Below, in pieces: positions 14,832 to 22,319 of a DNA stretch of 26,115 bases. The stretch's first letter is position 1. The number at the start of each line of letters is the position of its first letter. This DNA is from Thaumarchaeota archaeon UBA223 (GTDB lineage: Archaea > Thermoproteota > Nitrososphaeria > Nitrososphaerales > UBA57), in the NCBI GenBank assembly GCA_002495905.1, contig DAHJ01000021.1, forward strand, positions 1 through 26,115. The letters are read 5' to 3'. The position numbers and the translations under genes are program-made. The notes beneath the pieces are model-generated. The model saw only the letters and a list, made by a program, of their open reading frames with translations, made no database searches and had not been told where the DNA came from.

Positions 14832-16160
14832 TTAAGTAGATCGGGTTACAGGAACGTCTTTAATCACAATTGAGGGAGATAAGACTGGAATTTCAACTTC
14901 CCACCAACTAATCCATTTGCGAGAATTAGATAAAGAATCAATATTAGACAATTGTCTTGGAATATCATCACTAATACGAATGCCTTGAATAGCATTTGTG
15001 ATTTTTCCATTATTAATAATAAAACATGCATCTCTAGGTACTGTAGAATAAGAACCAGCAGCAGGATTTTGAAATCGAGTATACCAATTATTAGTAATTA
15101 AAAGACCATTTTCAATTGAAGATAATTGTTCTTCAAAAGTTATGGAACCAGAAGAAACTTCAAGATTCCAGCACCAAGGAGCCATTATTCCTGCATTACC
15201 AGTAGAATCAACCTCGTATTTTTTAGCAGTAGTTACATTATGAAGGTAATTTTTAAGAATTCCATTTTCTATAATCTTTGTAGATTGTGTAGGAATTCCT
15301 TCATCGTCAAATCGACGATTATATATTCCATTTTCAGGATTTCCATGATCAGAAATTGATAAAGAATCAGATGAAACTCTATGATTCAATTTATTTGTTA
15401 AAAATGAATCTCCAGAATCAACAGAATCAGCAGAAGCAGCATGGCCTACAAATTGGAATATATCTGCGGCAACAGTTGGAGTAAACAAAATATCATATTT
15501 TCCTGGTTCACATTGTTTTGGATTTATAGATGATTTAGCATATTCACCTGCATCAGTTCCAGCAGAAGAAGAGTCAATATCACGAATTGATGATGAACAA
15601 GACAAACCATGACCACTAGATTTGGATTCAGTAAATGCACGTACGTTCAATAAATTAGTAATTGATTTGTCATGAGTTTCAATACCTGTAGATGTTTTAA
15701 GAATTATTTCTGAGATCGTACTAGTAAATGAACCGCACACTCGTGAAGCACCAGATTTTAGACCTTGATTAATTGAATTTTCTACATGGTCAATTATGGA
15801 TTCATGATTATCAGAATCAAAGCGGTTCTCAAATTGATTTTGTCCATAATTAAATGGTCCAGAAGGAAGAGCAGTATAATCATTGTTTATAGGAGAATCA
15901 ATACAATATTGGAATAAAGAATCAATATATGAAAGAATAGAATTTTCATCTAAATTATATAATACGCCACTTGCACGTTTTTTATCTTTTCCAATATAAA
16001 TCTCAATTGAAATATTTTCAATAACATCGAATACATTGACAGAATTATTACTGAATCTAATCAAATCTTCATGATCATTAGACAAAAGTAATGAATAATC
16101 ATCAAAATCGAGAGTTGATATTTTCGTTTCGATAATAGATAAAATATTATTAATGTTCAT
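14832..16160 (-). CDS. tldE: TldE/PmbA-like subunit of the TldD-TldE metalloprotease
   Basis: Non-metal partner of TldD; the heterodimer degrades unfolded peptides and in bacteria matures RiPPs such as microcin B17. The 442-aa protein has the PmbA layout: an N-terminal region with DYSLLLSNDHEDLIRFSNNS (21-40), a central segment EPGKYDILFTPTVAADIF, and the C-terminal NNWYTRFQNPAAGSYS followed by ACFIINNGKITNAIQGIRISD. There is no HExxxH, as expected of TldE. The ATG at 16160 overlaps the tldD TGA (ATGA), so translation is coupled. The 42-aa zinc-ribbon gene follows. Length fits the family. Confidence 0.88.
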   Translation of the reverse strand: MNINNILSIIETKISTLDFDDYSLLLSNDHEDLIRFSNNSVNVFDVIENISIEIYIGKDKKRASGVLYNLDENSILSYIDSLFQYCIDSPINNDYTALPSGPFNYGQNQFENRFDSDNHESIIDHVENSINQGLKSGASRVCGSFTSTISEIILKTSTGIETHDKSITNLLNVRAFTESKSSGHGLSCSSSIRDIDSSSAGTDAGEYAKSSINPKQCEPGKYDILFTPTVAADIFQFVGHAASADSVDSGDSFLTNKLNHRVSSDSLSISDHGNPENGIYNRRFDDEGIPTQSTKIIENGILKNYLHNVTTAKKYEVDSTGNAGIMAPWCWNLEVSSGSITFEEQLSSIENGLLITNNWYTRFQNPAAGSYSTVPRDACFIINNGKITNAIQGIRISDDIPRQLSNIDSLSNSRKWISWWEVEIPVLSPSIVIKDVPVTRST

Positions 16161-17620
16161 GATCGTGTACCTACTCTTAGATTTCTTAATCGAACGTCAG
16201 GTGCGCCAGTCCATACTGGTGCGCCTTGCATAGGTTCACCTTTACCGCAATTGGCAGCTTTAAAATCAAGATTTTTTGAACGTGCATCGACAGAAGACCA
16301 AAATTTCTTTGAAGTAAGTTCTAAAACAGGAGATTTAACAGGAATGTCTAATTCTCCATTAGTAATTTTATAAGCTTCAAAACCGACATATCGTTGATTT
16401 TCACGTCGATCGTCAATATTCCATTCCATAAAATTTTTGATATAAACGCCATTTTTTACATCTGCAAGTAATTCGTCTAATTCAAAAGTACCAGGTTCAA
16501 TAAAAGTATTAGACATACGAATAATTGGTTCTTTATCGAATTCAACACTTCTAGATGCAGCGTTACTTTGAATATTCATTTTTGAGGAAGTTTCTCTATT
16601 ATGTAATAAATCAGTAATTATTCCAGCACTAATCAAATTACGTTTTTTAGATTCAACACCTTCGTCGTCAAATAAATAAAAACCCATAGATTGTGGGATT
16701 GTTGGATCGTCGCTTACAAAAACTTCGTCGCTTCCAATCCGATTTTCAATACAGTCAAAATCAAGAAATGATTCACCAGCTTGAGCAGCTTCTCTTCCTA
16801 AAATTCTATCTGCTTCAAAAGGATGTCCACACGATTCATGAGCAACTAAACCTGCAATATCGGGACCAACAACTACATCTATATCACCTTCAAATTTTTC
16901 TGATTTAGCTTTAATTGAATTGGAAGAAATTTTTAATTGCTGAGGAATATAATTCGAAAGATCAAAAGTTTTGATAATTTCCCAACCGCCAGATCGACCT
17001 AAACCTGCATAGCCTGCAGGAATACTAAATGCAGATAATTGGCCATCATAACTAGCAGTAATCAAACTATGAAAAGATACTCTCGGTACACGACTCAACA
17101 ATCTAGTTCCATCAGTATTAACATAAAATTTCTCTTCAATTGAATTATCAAGACCCAGAGATCGATTAGTTAAATTAACATCAGAATTAAACGTAGAAAT
17201 ATATCCATCCACCTCTTTAAGAACTGATACCATATCATGAATTTGAACATTTTTTAGATTTTCTTTCTCATCGGCAGACCAATTTTTCTGAACAGATTTC
17301 TCTTTAGAAAATACAATAGGAGATTTTAATATTTTTTTAGATGATTTAGCTCTGGAAATAGTATTTTTTATTAGATCAGAAATTGAGTTATCGAACATAT
17401 TAGTTGATGCAAAGACCATAACTCCATCATAAATCATTCGAATACCAATTCCTTGTTTTTCATATGAAATAGTAGGTTTAGATTCTCCATTTTGAAGAAT
17501 GGCCGCAAGATGTTGAGTAGAATGGAATCTAGCTTCTGCGTAATCAACATTATATTTTTGTGCTTCTGAAATAATTGAATTAAGCAAATCCTCGTAGTTT
17601 GATAAAGAATTATTGGTCAA
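16157..17620 (-). CDS. tldD: TldD-type zinc metalloprotease
   Basis: Catalytic subunit of the TldD-TldE protease. From the TTG at 17620 the protein has 487 aa: an N-terminal DYAEARFHSTQHLAAILQNG region, GIGIRMIYDGVMVFASTN (about 57-74), the zinc motif HESCGH (261-266) inside GLVAHESCGHPFEADR, and the C-terminal NCGKGEPMQGAPVWTGAPDVR, which is characteristic of TldD. The frame stays open to a TTG at 17683, but that would add a hydrophobic, Ile/Leu-rich extension running into the divergent gene. The start at 17620 gives the usual TldD N-terminus and has an AT-rich TATA-like stretch about 28 nt upstream. It is coupled to tldE by ATGA overlap. Confidence 0.9.
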   Translation of the reverse strand: MTNNSLSNYEDLLNSIISEAQKYNVDYAEARFHSTQHLAAILQNGESKPTISYEKQGIGIRMIYDGVMVFASTNMFDNSISDLIKNTISRAKSSKKILKSPIVFSKEKSVQKNWSADEKENLKNVQIHDMVSVLKEVDGYISTFNSDVNLTNRSLGLDNSIEEKFYVNTDGTRLLSRVPRVSFHSLITASYDGQLSAFSIPAGYAGLGRSGGWEIIKTFDLSNYIPQQLKISSNSIKAKSEKFEGDIDVVVGPDIAGLVAHESCGHPFEADRILGREAAQAGESFLDFDCIENRIGSDEVFVSDDPTIPQSMGFYLFDDEGVESKKRNLISAGIITDLLHNRETSSKMNIQSNAASRSVEFDKEPIIRMSNTFIEPGTFELDELLADVKNGVYIKNFMEWNIDDRRENQRYVGFEAYKITNGELDIPVKSPVLELTSKKFWSSVDARSKNLDFKAANCGKGEPMQGAPVWTGAPDVRLRNLRVGTRS

Positions 17621-17660
17621 TAGTAGATTATAATAATCGCGAGATATTAATTTTATTAAT

Positions 17661-19499
17661 ATGGTAAAAACCAACAAGGACAAATTTAATAAAGTAAAGA
17701 TAGTTCCTGATACAAGTATTATAATAAGTCAGATATTAACAGAAAAAATTGAAAAAGGTGAAATTAAAAATTCAGAAATAATCATTCCGATAGCAGTTTT
17801 AGATGAATTACAAGCACAGGCTTCAAAAAATCAGGAAATTGGATTTTTAGGTTTAGAAGAATTAAAGAAAATCAAAGAGATTTCTACAAAAAAGAAGATT
17901 AAATTTCGATATCTAGGAACTAGACCATCTCTTGAAGATATCAAACTATCAAGAAGTGGAAGAATTGATGCGATAATTAGAGACGAGTCGATAAAAAATG
18001 ATGCAATATTATTCACTGGAGATTATGTGCAAGCAATAGTTGCAGAGGCAATGGGTGCTAAAGTTAATTATATACCTAAAGAAATTAATGAAGAAGACAG
18101 TAATCTTGATAAATTTTTCAAAGATGAACTCATTTCCAGTGTACATATAAAAGAAGGAATTCCAATAAGAGTTAAGAAAGGATTACCAGGAGATATTGAA
18201 TTAGTTTCAATAGGTAAAGAAATCGAGGAAGAAGAAATAAACAAGATCATTAAAGATATTGAGGATTTTGCAAGAGTAAGTAAAAAAAGAGATAAGCAAA
18301 TAATTAGAGATGGGGCAAAAGTAATTCAACTTGATAAATTTAGAATTACAATAACAATGCCTCCTTTTTCTGATAAACCAGAAATTACTATAATCAAACC
18401 AATTAAAAAATTACAAATTAGTGATTACGACATTCCTAAGAAATTAATGGAAAGAATTGAAGTTGCAGCAGAAGGAATACTAGTGGCAGGTAGTCCTGGA
18501 TCAGGAAAAAGTACATTTGCATCAAGTTTAGCTGAATTTTATTCTGCAAAGAACAAAATTGTTAAAACAATTGAATCGCCAAAAGATTTACAGGTAAATC
18601 CTGAGATTTCACAATACGGACCGCTGGAAGGAGATTTTGAAAAAACAGCAGAAATTTTATTATTAGTTAGACCAGATTACACAGTATTTGACGAAGTTAG
18701 AAAATCAAGAGATTTTATGATTTTTGCTGATTTGAGATTGTCAGGAGTAGGAATGATTGGAGTGGTACATGCAAGTAATCCTGTGAATTCTATTCAAAGA
18801 TTCATAGAACGAATAGAAATGGGAATGATTAGTAATATTGTAGATACTGTAATCTTTCTCAAAGATGGGAAGATAGAGAAAACATATCAATTAGAATTAG
18901 TAATGAAAGTTCCAACAGGCATGTTAGAAGCAGATTTAACAAGGCCAGTTATTGAGATTAGGGACTTTATAGATTCAACATTAGAATATGAGATATATAC
19001 ATATGGAGAAGAAAAAGTAATAATTCCAGTTATTGAAATAGAAAAAAAAGAACGTAAAACTAAAGATGTTTCTATGAAGAAACTTAAAGAAAATTATGCT
19101 AAATATGAAGAGGATATGAATATAGAAATGATATCTTCAAAACGAGCATTAATTAAAACAGATAAAAAAAATATTCCAGAAATAATTGGAAGAAATGGAC
19201 AAAATATTATGAATATGGAAAAGAAATTAGGAATAAAAATCGACGTAGAACCAAATAATAATGCATTAGGTAAAAACATCAATCACATAATACATGAAAC
19301 TGGAAATTCATTAGACATTTTATTTAAAAAAAAATTAGATGGTAAAACACTCAATGTTTACATAGATAATCAGTATATATTATCTGCAACAGTTGGAAAA
19401 AGAAATAGAATACGAGTCGCGAAAGAATCAGATATTGGTAAATCAATAATTAATGCAATAATTCAAGAGCAGAAAATCATTGTAGCAAATATTGATTAG
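17661..19499 (+). CDS. PIN domain-PilT-type ATPase-KH domain protein (COG1855 type)
   Basis: A 612-aa three-part protein. Residues 13-140 form a PIN nuclease fold with the acidic set D17 (PDTS), E49 (LDELQ), D103 and D121 (FTGD). Residues about 225-440 are a PilT/VirB11-like ATPase with Walker A GSPGSGKS (277-284), PDYTVFDEVR as Walker B (338-347) and GVVHASNP (367-374). Residues about 490-530 carry a KH RNA-binding motif, IIGRNGQNI (508-516). The protein is common in archaea and its task is not settled; the domains suggest an ATP-driven RNA nuclease or helicase-like factor. The start is ATG at 17661, divergent from tldD. The stop TAG overlaps the stop of the convergent membrane-protein gene. 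Confidence 0.9.
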   Translation: MVKTNKDKFNKVKIVPDTSIIISQILTEKIEKGEIKNSEIIIPIAVLDELQAQASKNQEIGFLGLEELKKIKEISTKKKIKFRYLGTRPSLEDIKLSRSGRIDAIIRDESIKNDAILFTGDYVQAIVAEAMGAKVNYIPKEINEEDSNLDKFFKDELISSVHIKEGIPIRVKKGLPGDIELVSIGKEIEEEEINKIIKDIEDFARVSKKRDKQIIRDGAKVIQLDKFRITITMPPFSDKPEITIIKPIKKLQISDYDIPKKLMERIEVAAEGILVAGSPGSGKSTFASSLAEFYSAKNKIVKTIESPKDLQVNPEISQYGPLEGDFEKTAEILLLVRPDYTVFDEVRKSRDFMIFADLRLSGVGMIGVVHASNPVNSIQRFIERIEMGMISNIVDTVIFLKDGKIEKTYQLELVMKVPTGMLEADLTRPVIEIRDFIDSTLEYEIYTYGEEKVIIPVIEIEKKERKTKDVSMKKLKENYAKYEEDMNIEMISSKRALIKTDKKNIPEIIGRNGQNIMNMEKKLGIKIDVEPNNNALGKNINHIIHETGNSLDILFKKKLDGKTLNVYIDNQYILSATVGKRNRIRVAKESDIGKSIINAIIQEQKIIVANID

Positions 19500-19798
19500 A
19501 ATAATCTATTTTTAATTTTTTTGATATCATCAATGATTGAATAAACAAATGAGATAAAACCAAAGACCATAATAGCACGACTAACTTGGAGAATTGCATC
19601 GCCTCGTCTCAAAGCTTCATAGAGCTCCGCTTCTCCTAATGATTCAAGTTCTTCGTTTGCAACAGCTTCTGGAATTCTACCAGCTTGTGAATCTATACGA
19701 TATTGATCTAACAAAATAAGATTGTCGATGGCATTTTGAAATGCAAGATATCCTAATACTAAAAATACAAATCCAACTACAAATGAAAATTTTTTCAA
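19496..19798 (-). CDS. Small two-TM membrane protein
   Basis: A 100-aa protein from a TTG at 19798, 5 nt after the stop of the upstream gene. The frame could start further upstream, at the TTG at 19837, overlapping that gene by 34 nt, but the segment gained is highly charged and not needed. It has a membrane segment at about residues 4-21 (FSFVVGFVFLVLGYLAF), an acidic loop of about 50 residues rich in Glu and Ala (IPEAVANEELESLGEAELYE), a second membrane segment near residues 71-86 (VSRAIMVFGFISFVYS) and a basic tail. I do not recognise the family. It is the last gene of the winged-helix operon. Its stop overlaps that of the convergent PIN-ATPase gene by sharing TTAG. Confidence 0.65.
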   Translation of the reverse strand: MKKFSFVVGFVFLVLGYLAFQNAIDNLILLDQYRIDSQAGRIPEAVANEELESLGEAELYEALRRGDAILQVSRAIMVFGFISFVYSIIDDIKKIKNRLF

Positions 19799-19803
19799 AT
19801 TAT

Positions 19804-20295
19804 TTACATCTCTTTCTCTAATGTAATTTCTAGCCAATTTATGCCTTGTGTAGTAATTTTAAACATAATTTTTTTATTAAAATTGTCTTTATTCACATAA
19901 CATAATTTTTGTAATTCACTTAGACGTGAACTAACAGATTTTGGATTGAGATTTGTTAATTCAGATAGATCTGCAATAGAAAGAAATGAATGAGAAGTTT
20001 TACCAGCTAAAAATCCAGTATGATAAGCAAGTAGTTGAAGTGCTATTTTCTCACGATCGCTCAATTTTTTAGAATTAATCCACATTCTTGGACCTTCAGG
20101 AGTAATTTTAATCAGATTATGGAATTTTGAAAGTATGTCTTCCAACGAATAATTAACCATAATCTTTTGCGCAAGTTCAATTCTAGGTAATGATTTAATA
20201 AGAAATTCATTAACTGAGCGTAATACTTCATCAGGAGTACCTTTGAAATCTATTATTGTATCTTCGTGTTTTATAGTTATAGAAATATCACTCAT
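19804..20295 (-). CDS. Winged-helix protein with short N-terminal beta/helix domain (paralogue 3)
   Basis: A 163-aa protein from the ATG at 20295; a TTG at 20313 is possible. Residues 1-35 (ISITIKHEDTIIDFKG, then TPDEVLRSVNEFL) form a small beta-hairpin plus helix unit that also begins the two preceding proteins. A helical middle follows, then a MarR/ArsR-like winged helix at about 98-155 (LSIADLSELTNLNPKSVSSRLSEL as helices 2-3, then a wing). It probably binds DNA. The third of three related genes in a row; 18 nt separate it from the gene before, and the two-TM gene follows closely. No ligand or metal motif is visible. Confidence 0.7.
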   Translation of the reverse strand: MSDISITIKHEDTIIDFKGTPDEVLRSVNEFLIKSLPRIELAQKIMVNYSLEDILSKFHNLIKITPEGPRMWINSKKLSDREKIALQLLAYHTGFLAGKTSHSFLSIADLSELTNLNPKSVSSRLSELQKLCYVNKDNFNKKIMFKITTQGINWLEITLEKEM

Positions 20296-20313
20296 ATAAT
20301 CACATAAAAACAA

Positions 20314-20793
20314 CTAATAGGCAGATTTTGACAATTTTTCATTTGAAGATAAGAGAGAATTAGAAGCAGTATAGACGTATTCTCCAGTATTACTTTTGAA
20401 GCGTCTAAGTCTTCCTGATTTAGCCATTCTCAACAATGTAACAGCAACAGTTTGTTTTGGATACATTAGACCATATAATTGTAGAACATCTCTTATTTCA
20501 TTAAGTTTTTTTGGTTCGTTAGACCAATTACTAAGAAATAATTTAAGCAATACATCAGTGAGAGAATCAGATTTATTTATAATAATGTCTGGAGGAATAG
20601 AAGACTGAATTTCATCTGAGTTATCAGATATGTGAACGTTTTCTTCTGAAACATCTGTTTTAGAAATATTCGATACAGATTTCATAATATTAGGAATTTG
20701 AGAAATCACGTCAGGTAGATTATTAATATCGCATTCTATATCAACTTCAGTATTTGAAATCTTTAATTTGATTTTCGTAAGAGAAGTTGTCAT
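20314..20793 (-). CDS. Winged-helix protein with short N-terminal beta/helix domain (paralogue 2)
   Basis: A 159-aa protein from the ATG at 20793; a TTG lies directly before it. Residues about 6-40 (IKLKISNTEVDIECDI, then LPDVISQIPNIMK) match the N-terminal unit of the neighbouring paralogues. A Ser/Asp/Glu-rich linker (about 40-75) leads to a winged helix at about 78-145 (LTDVLLKLFLSNW, LNEIRDVLQLYGL, TVAVTLLRMAKSGRLRRF, wing EYVYTAS). The C-terminal tail is Ser-rich. It follows paralogue 1 by 31 nt, in the same operon. Likely a DNA-binding protein of unknown target. Confidence 0.7.
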   Translation of the reverse strand: MTTSLTKIKLKISNTEVDIECDINNLPDVISQIPNIMKSVSNISKTDVSEENVHISDNSDEIQSSIPPDIIINKSDSLTDVLLKLFLSNWSNEPKKLNEIRDVLQLYGLMYPKQTVAVTLLRMAKSGRLRRFKSNTGEYVYTASNSLLSSNEKLSKSAY

Positions 20794-20824
20794 CAAATTA
20801 TTTGATAAAAATCAGTATATTAAA

Positions 20825-21241
20825 CTATGCTACCGGAGGTCTTTTTTGAACATAACGGTAATTTCTCATCGAACCATTACGAGTCAGAATATTTTCTCGA
20901 ACAAGATCTTTAAGTGAATGAGAAATACTAGTTTTATCATAATGATAACCTCGTCTTGATAATTCTTCGTCTACTTCTGATAGATTTTTCTCTCCATTAA
21001 ACCAATTTTCTTGCCATAATAATTCAATAAGATCTCTACAAATCACATGTTCAGTAGATTTTTTTGGTTTACTAGATGTTGTAGTTTTTAAATCAGTATT
21101 AGGAGATTTGAGTTGAACATTTGTATCAATACCGCCAATTACATTTTCAACAGTTTGTTTAACTTGGTTTTCGGGACAAGTAATTTCAACTTCCCAATTA
21201 CCATGTTTCAATTTCACTGTAATTTTTTCATTATCAGTCAA
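20825..21241 (-). CDS. Winged-helix protein with short N-terminal beta/helix domain (paralogue 1)
   Basis: A 138-aa protein from a TTG start at 21241. Residues 6-37 (ITVKLKHGNWEVEITC, then ENQVKQTVENVI) form the shared N-terminal unit. A Thr/Ser/Lys-rich linker follows (about 45-65), then a winged helix at 67-130 (RDLIELLWQENWF, SEVDEELSRRGYHYDKTSISHSLKDLVRENILTR, with the wing RNYRYV). It heads a four-gene minus-strand operon. Its promoter holds a TATA-like box and a perfect 7-bp-arm inverted repeat between TATA box and start, so it may regulate itself. The divergent gene on the other side shares this promoter region. Confidence 0.7.
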   Translation of the reverse strand: MTDNEKITVKLKHGNWEVEITCPENQVKQTVENVIGGIDTNVQLKSPNTDLKTTTSSKPKKSTEHVICRDLIELLWQENWFNGEKNLSEVDEELSRRGYHYDKTSISHSLKDLVRENILTRNGSMRNYRYVQKRPPVA

Positions 21242-21253
21242 TTTTAATCCTTA

Positions 21254-21280
21254 TTGTGCATCTTGCACAACATTTATATT
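21254..21280. promoter_or_regulatory. Divergent promoter with TATA-like core and 17-bp inverted repeat
   Basis: TTGTGCA-TCT-TGCACAA (21254-21270) is a perfect inverted repeat. Beside it, CATTTATATT (21271-21280) reads as a TATA-like box on both strands: about 35 nt from the TTG at 21241 on the minus strand and about 23 nt from the ATG at 21298 on the plus strand. A protein bound to the repeat would lie downstream of the TATA box for the winged-helix operon. Confidence 0.5.
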
Positions 21281-21297
21281 TGAATGTTTCTTAATCC

Positions 21298-21567
21298 ATG
21301 TTGGGCAAGATGGGCATGAAATATAATATGAATAAAAACCAGACAAGCATTATTGAATTATTAGACAACATAGAAATCACGGAGAATAATTCAAGTGGAA
21401 AAGATGATTTTGTAAAAGTATTGAATAAACTTGTTGAAATTAAATTAAATGAATTAGGAAAAACATATTTTGAGATATTAAAAGAGAACAAAAATAGAGA
21501 AAATCAACTAAAAAAGCTCAATGCATGGGCAATTTGGCTAGAAGAAAATGAAGAAATCTTACAATAA
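21298..21567 (+). CDS. Small helical protein of unknown function
   Basis: An 89-aa, Lys/Glu/Asn-rich protein predicted to be almost all helix, with a Leu-spaced stretch (FVKVLNKLVEIKLNELGKTY, then NRENQLKKLNAWAIWLEE) that could form a coiled coil. No Cys, no membrane segment, no family recognised. It starts with ATG at 21298 (other in-frame ATGs at 21310, 21316 and 21328), about 23 nt after a TATA-like core shared with the divergent winged-helix operon. The XRE regulator gene follows 35 nt downstream with its own TATA-like box. The codon pattern resembles its neighbours, which supports a real gene. Confidence 0.55.
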   Translation: MLGKMGMKYNMNKNQTSIIELLDNIEITENNSSGKDDFVKVLNKLVEIKLNELGKTYFEILKENKNRENQLKKLNAWAIWLEENEEILQ

Positions 21568-21571
21568 TAGA

Positions 21572-21581
21572 GATTATAAAC
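21572..21581 (+). promoter_or_regulatory. TATA-like box of the XRE regulator gene
   Basis: GATTATAAAC is centred about 26 nt before the TTG at 21603, as for a leaderless mRNA. Confidence 0.5.
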
Positions 21582-21602
21582 TTCGCTGATTAACGTATTG
21601 TA

Positions 21603-22286
21603 TTGGAAAGTTCTGATATCGATATTATAGCAAAAATTGCAGGAAATGTTGTAGTAAGTAATAATCCAGGAGAAATGTTAAAAATCTGGAGAAAGCGATT
21701 AAAGATTAAACAAACCAATTTAGCAAAGAAAATGAATATTTCTCCATCTGTACTAAGTGATTATGAAAGTGGAAGAAGATATTCACCAGGAATTGTTTTT
21801 ATTAAAAAATACATTGAGTCGCTAGTAATACTCGATAAATCAAATAATAAAACATTGAATAGATTAATGAAAGAAGATCATTCGGCAATATTAGGAATTG
21901 GAGAATTTAAAAAACCAATAACTGCAGAGAAGTTGAGAAAATCATTAAACATAAATGTATTAAATAGAGAAGATGAATTAGATACTAAAATATACGGATA
22001 TACAATTGTTGACAGTATTAATACAATTTACATGTTATCGGGAATTGATTTTTATAAAATATTTGGAGCTACAACTGAAAGAGTTTTAATATTTACAAGA
22101 GTAGGAATTGGGCGATCGCCATTAGTTGCAATAAGAGTTTCGCAATTGAAACCAAGAATGGTAATACTACATGGTCCAGACAAGATCGATAAATTAGCCA
22201 TAGATTTAGCCGATAAAGACAAAATTATTTTAGGGCTCACGAAAGATAATGAGAACAAAATCAATGACAAATTAACGAAACTATGA
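21603..22286 (+). CDS. XRE-family transcriptional regulator, COG1709 type
   Basis: A 227-aa archaeal regulator. Residues about 21-72 form a lambda-repressor-like helix-turn-helix: NNPGEMLKIWRKRLKIKQTNLAKKMNISPSVLSDYESGRRYSPG holds the usual five-helix core with the recognition helix SPSVLSDYE (47-55). The C-terminal part (about 90-220) is an alpha/beta domain with IYGYTIVDS, FYKIFGATTERVLIFTRVGIGRSPLVAIRVSQLKP and MVILHGP, as in the COG1709 family; its ligand is not known. The start is TTG at 21603, with a TATA-like box 26 nt upstream. The DUF92 gene follows after 33 nt, with a strong TATA-like box of its own. Confidence 0.85.
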   Translation: MESSDIDIIAKIAGNVVVSNNPGEMLKIWRKRLKIKQTNLAKKMNISPSVLSDYESGRRYSPGIVFIKKYIESLVILDKSNNKTLNRLMKEDHSAILGIGEFKKPITAEKLRKSLNINVLNREDELDTKIYGYTIVDSINTIYMLSGIDFYKIFGATTERVLIFTRVGIGRSPLVAIRVSQLKPRMVILHGPDKIDKLAIDLADKDKIILGLTKDNENKINDKLTKL

Positions 22287-22290
22287 CCCC

Positions 22291-22302
22291 TTATATATAA
22301 AG
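22291..22302 (+). promoter_or_regulatory. TATA-like box of the DUF92 gene
   Basis: TTATATATAAAG is centred about 24 nt before the ATG at 22320; one of the clearest TATA-like elements in the window. Confidence 0.6.
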
Positions 22303-22319
22303 TAAATTGAGAAGAATTA

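Noticed and set aside
14681..17620. Reading the tldD-tldE operon as a RiPP biosynthesis cluster
   Set aside because: There is no modifying enzyme, leader-like peptide or transporter nearby. The Cys spacing of the 42-aa product fits a zinc ribbon, so the RiPP idea is kept only as a test, not a call.
17644..17662. 19-bp inverted repeat ATATTAAT-TTT-ATTAATAT between tldD and the PIN-ATPase gene
   Set aside because: It is made only of A and T in an AT-rich gap that must hold two TATA boxes, and it includes the ATG of the plus-strand gene. Chance and promoter composition explain it.
19496..19499. Overlapping stop codons of the convergent PIN-ATPase and two-TM genes
   Set aside because: Sharing of TTAG by convergent stops is common in compact archaeal genomes and has no clear meaning.
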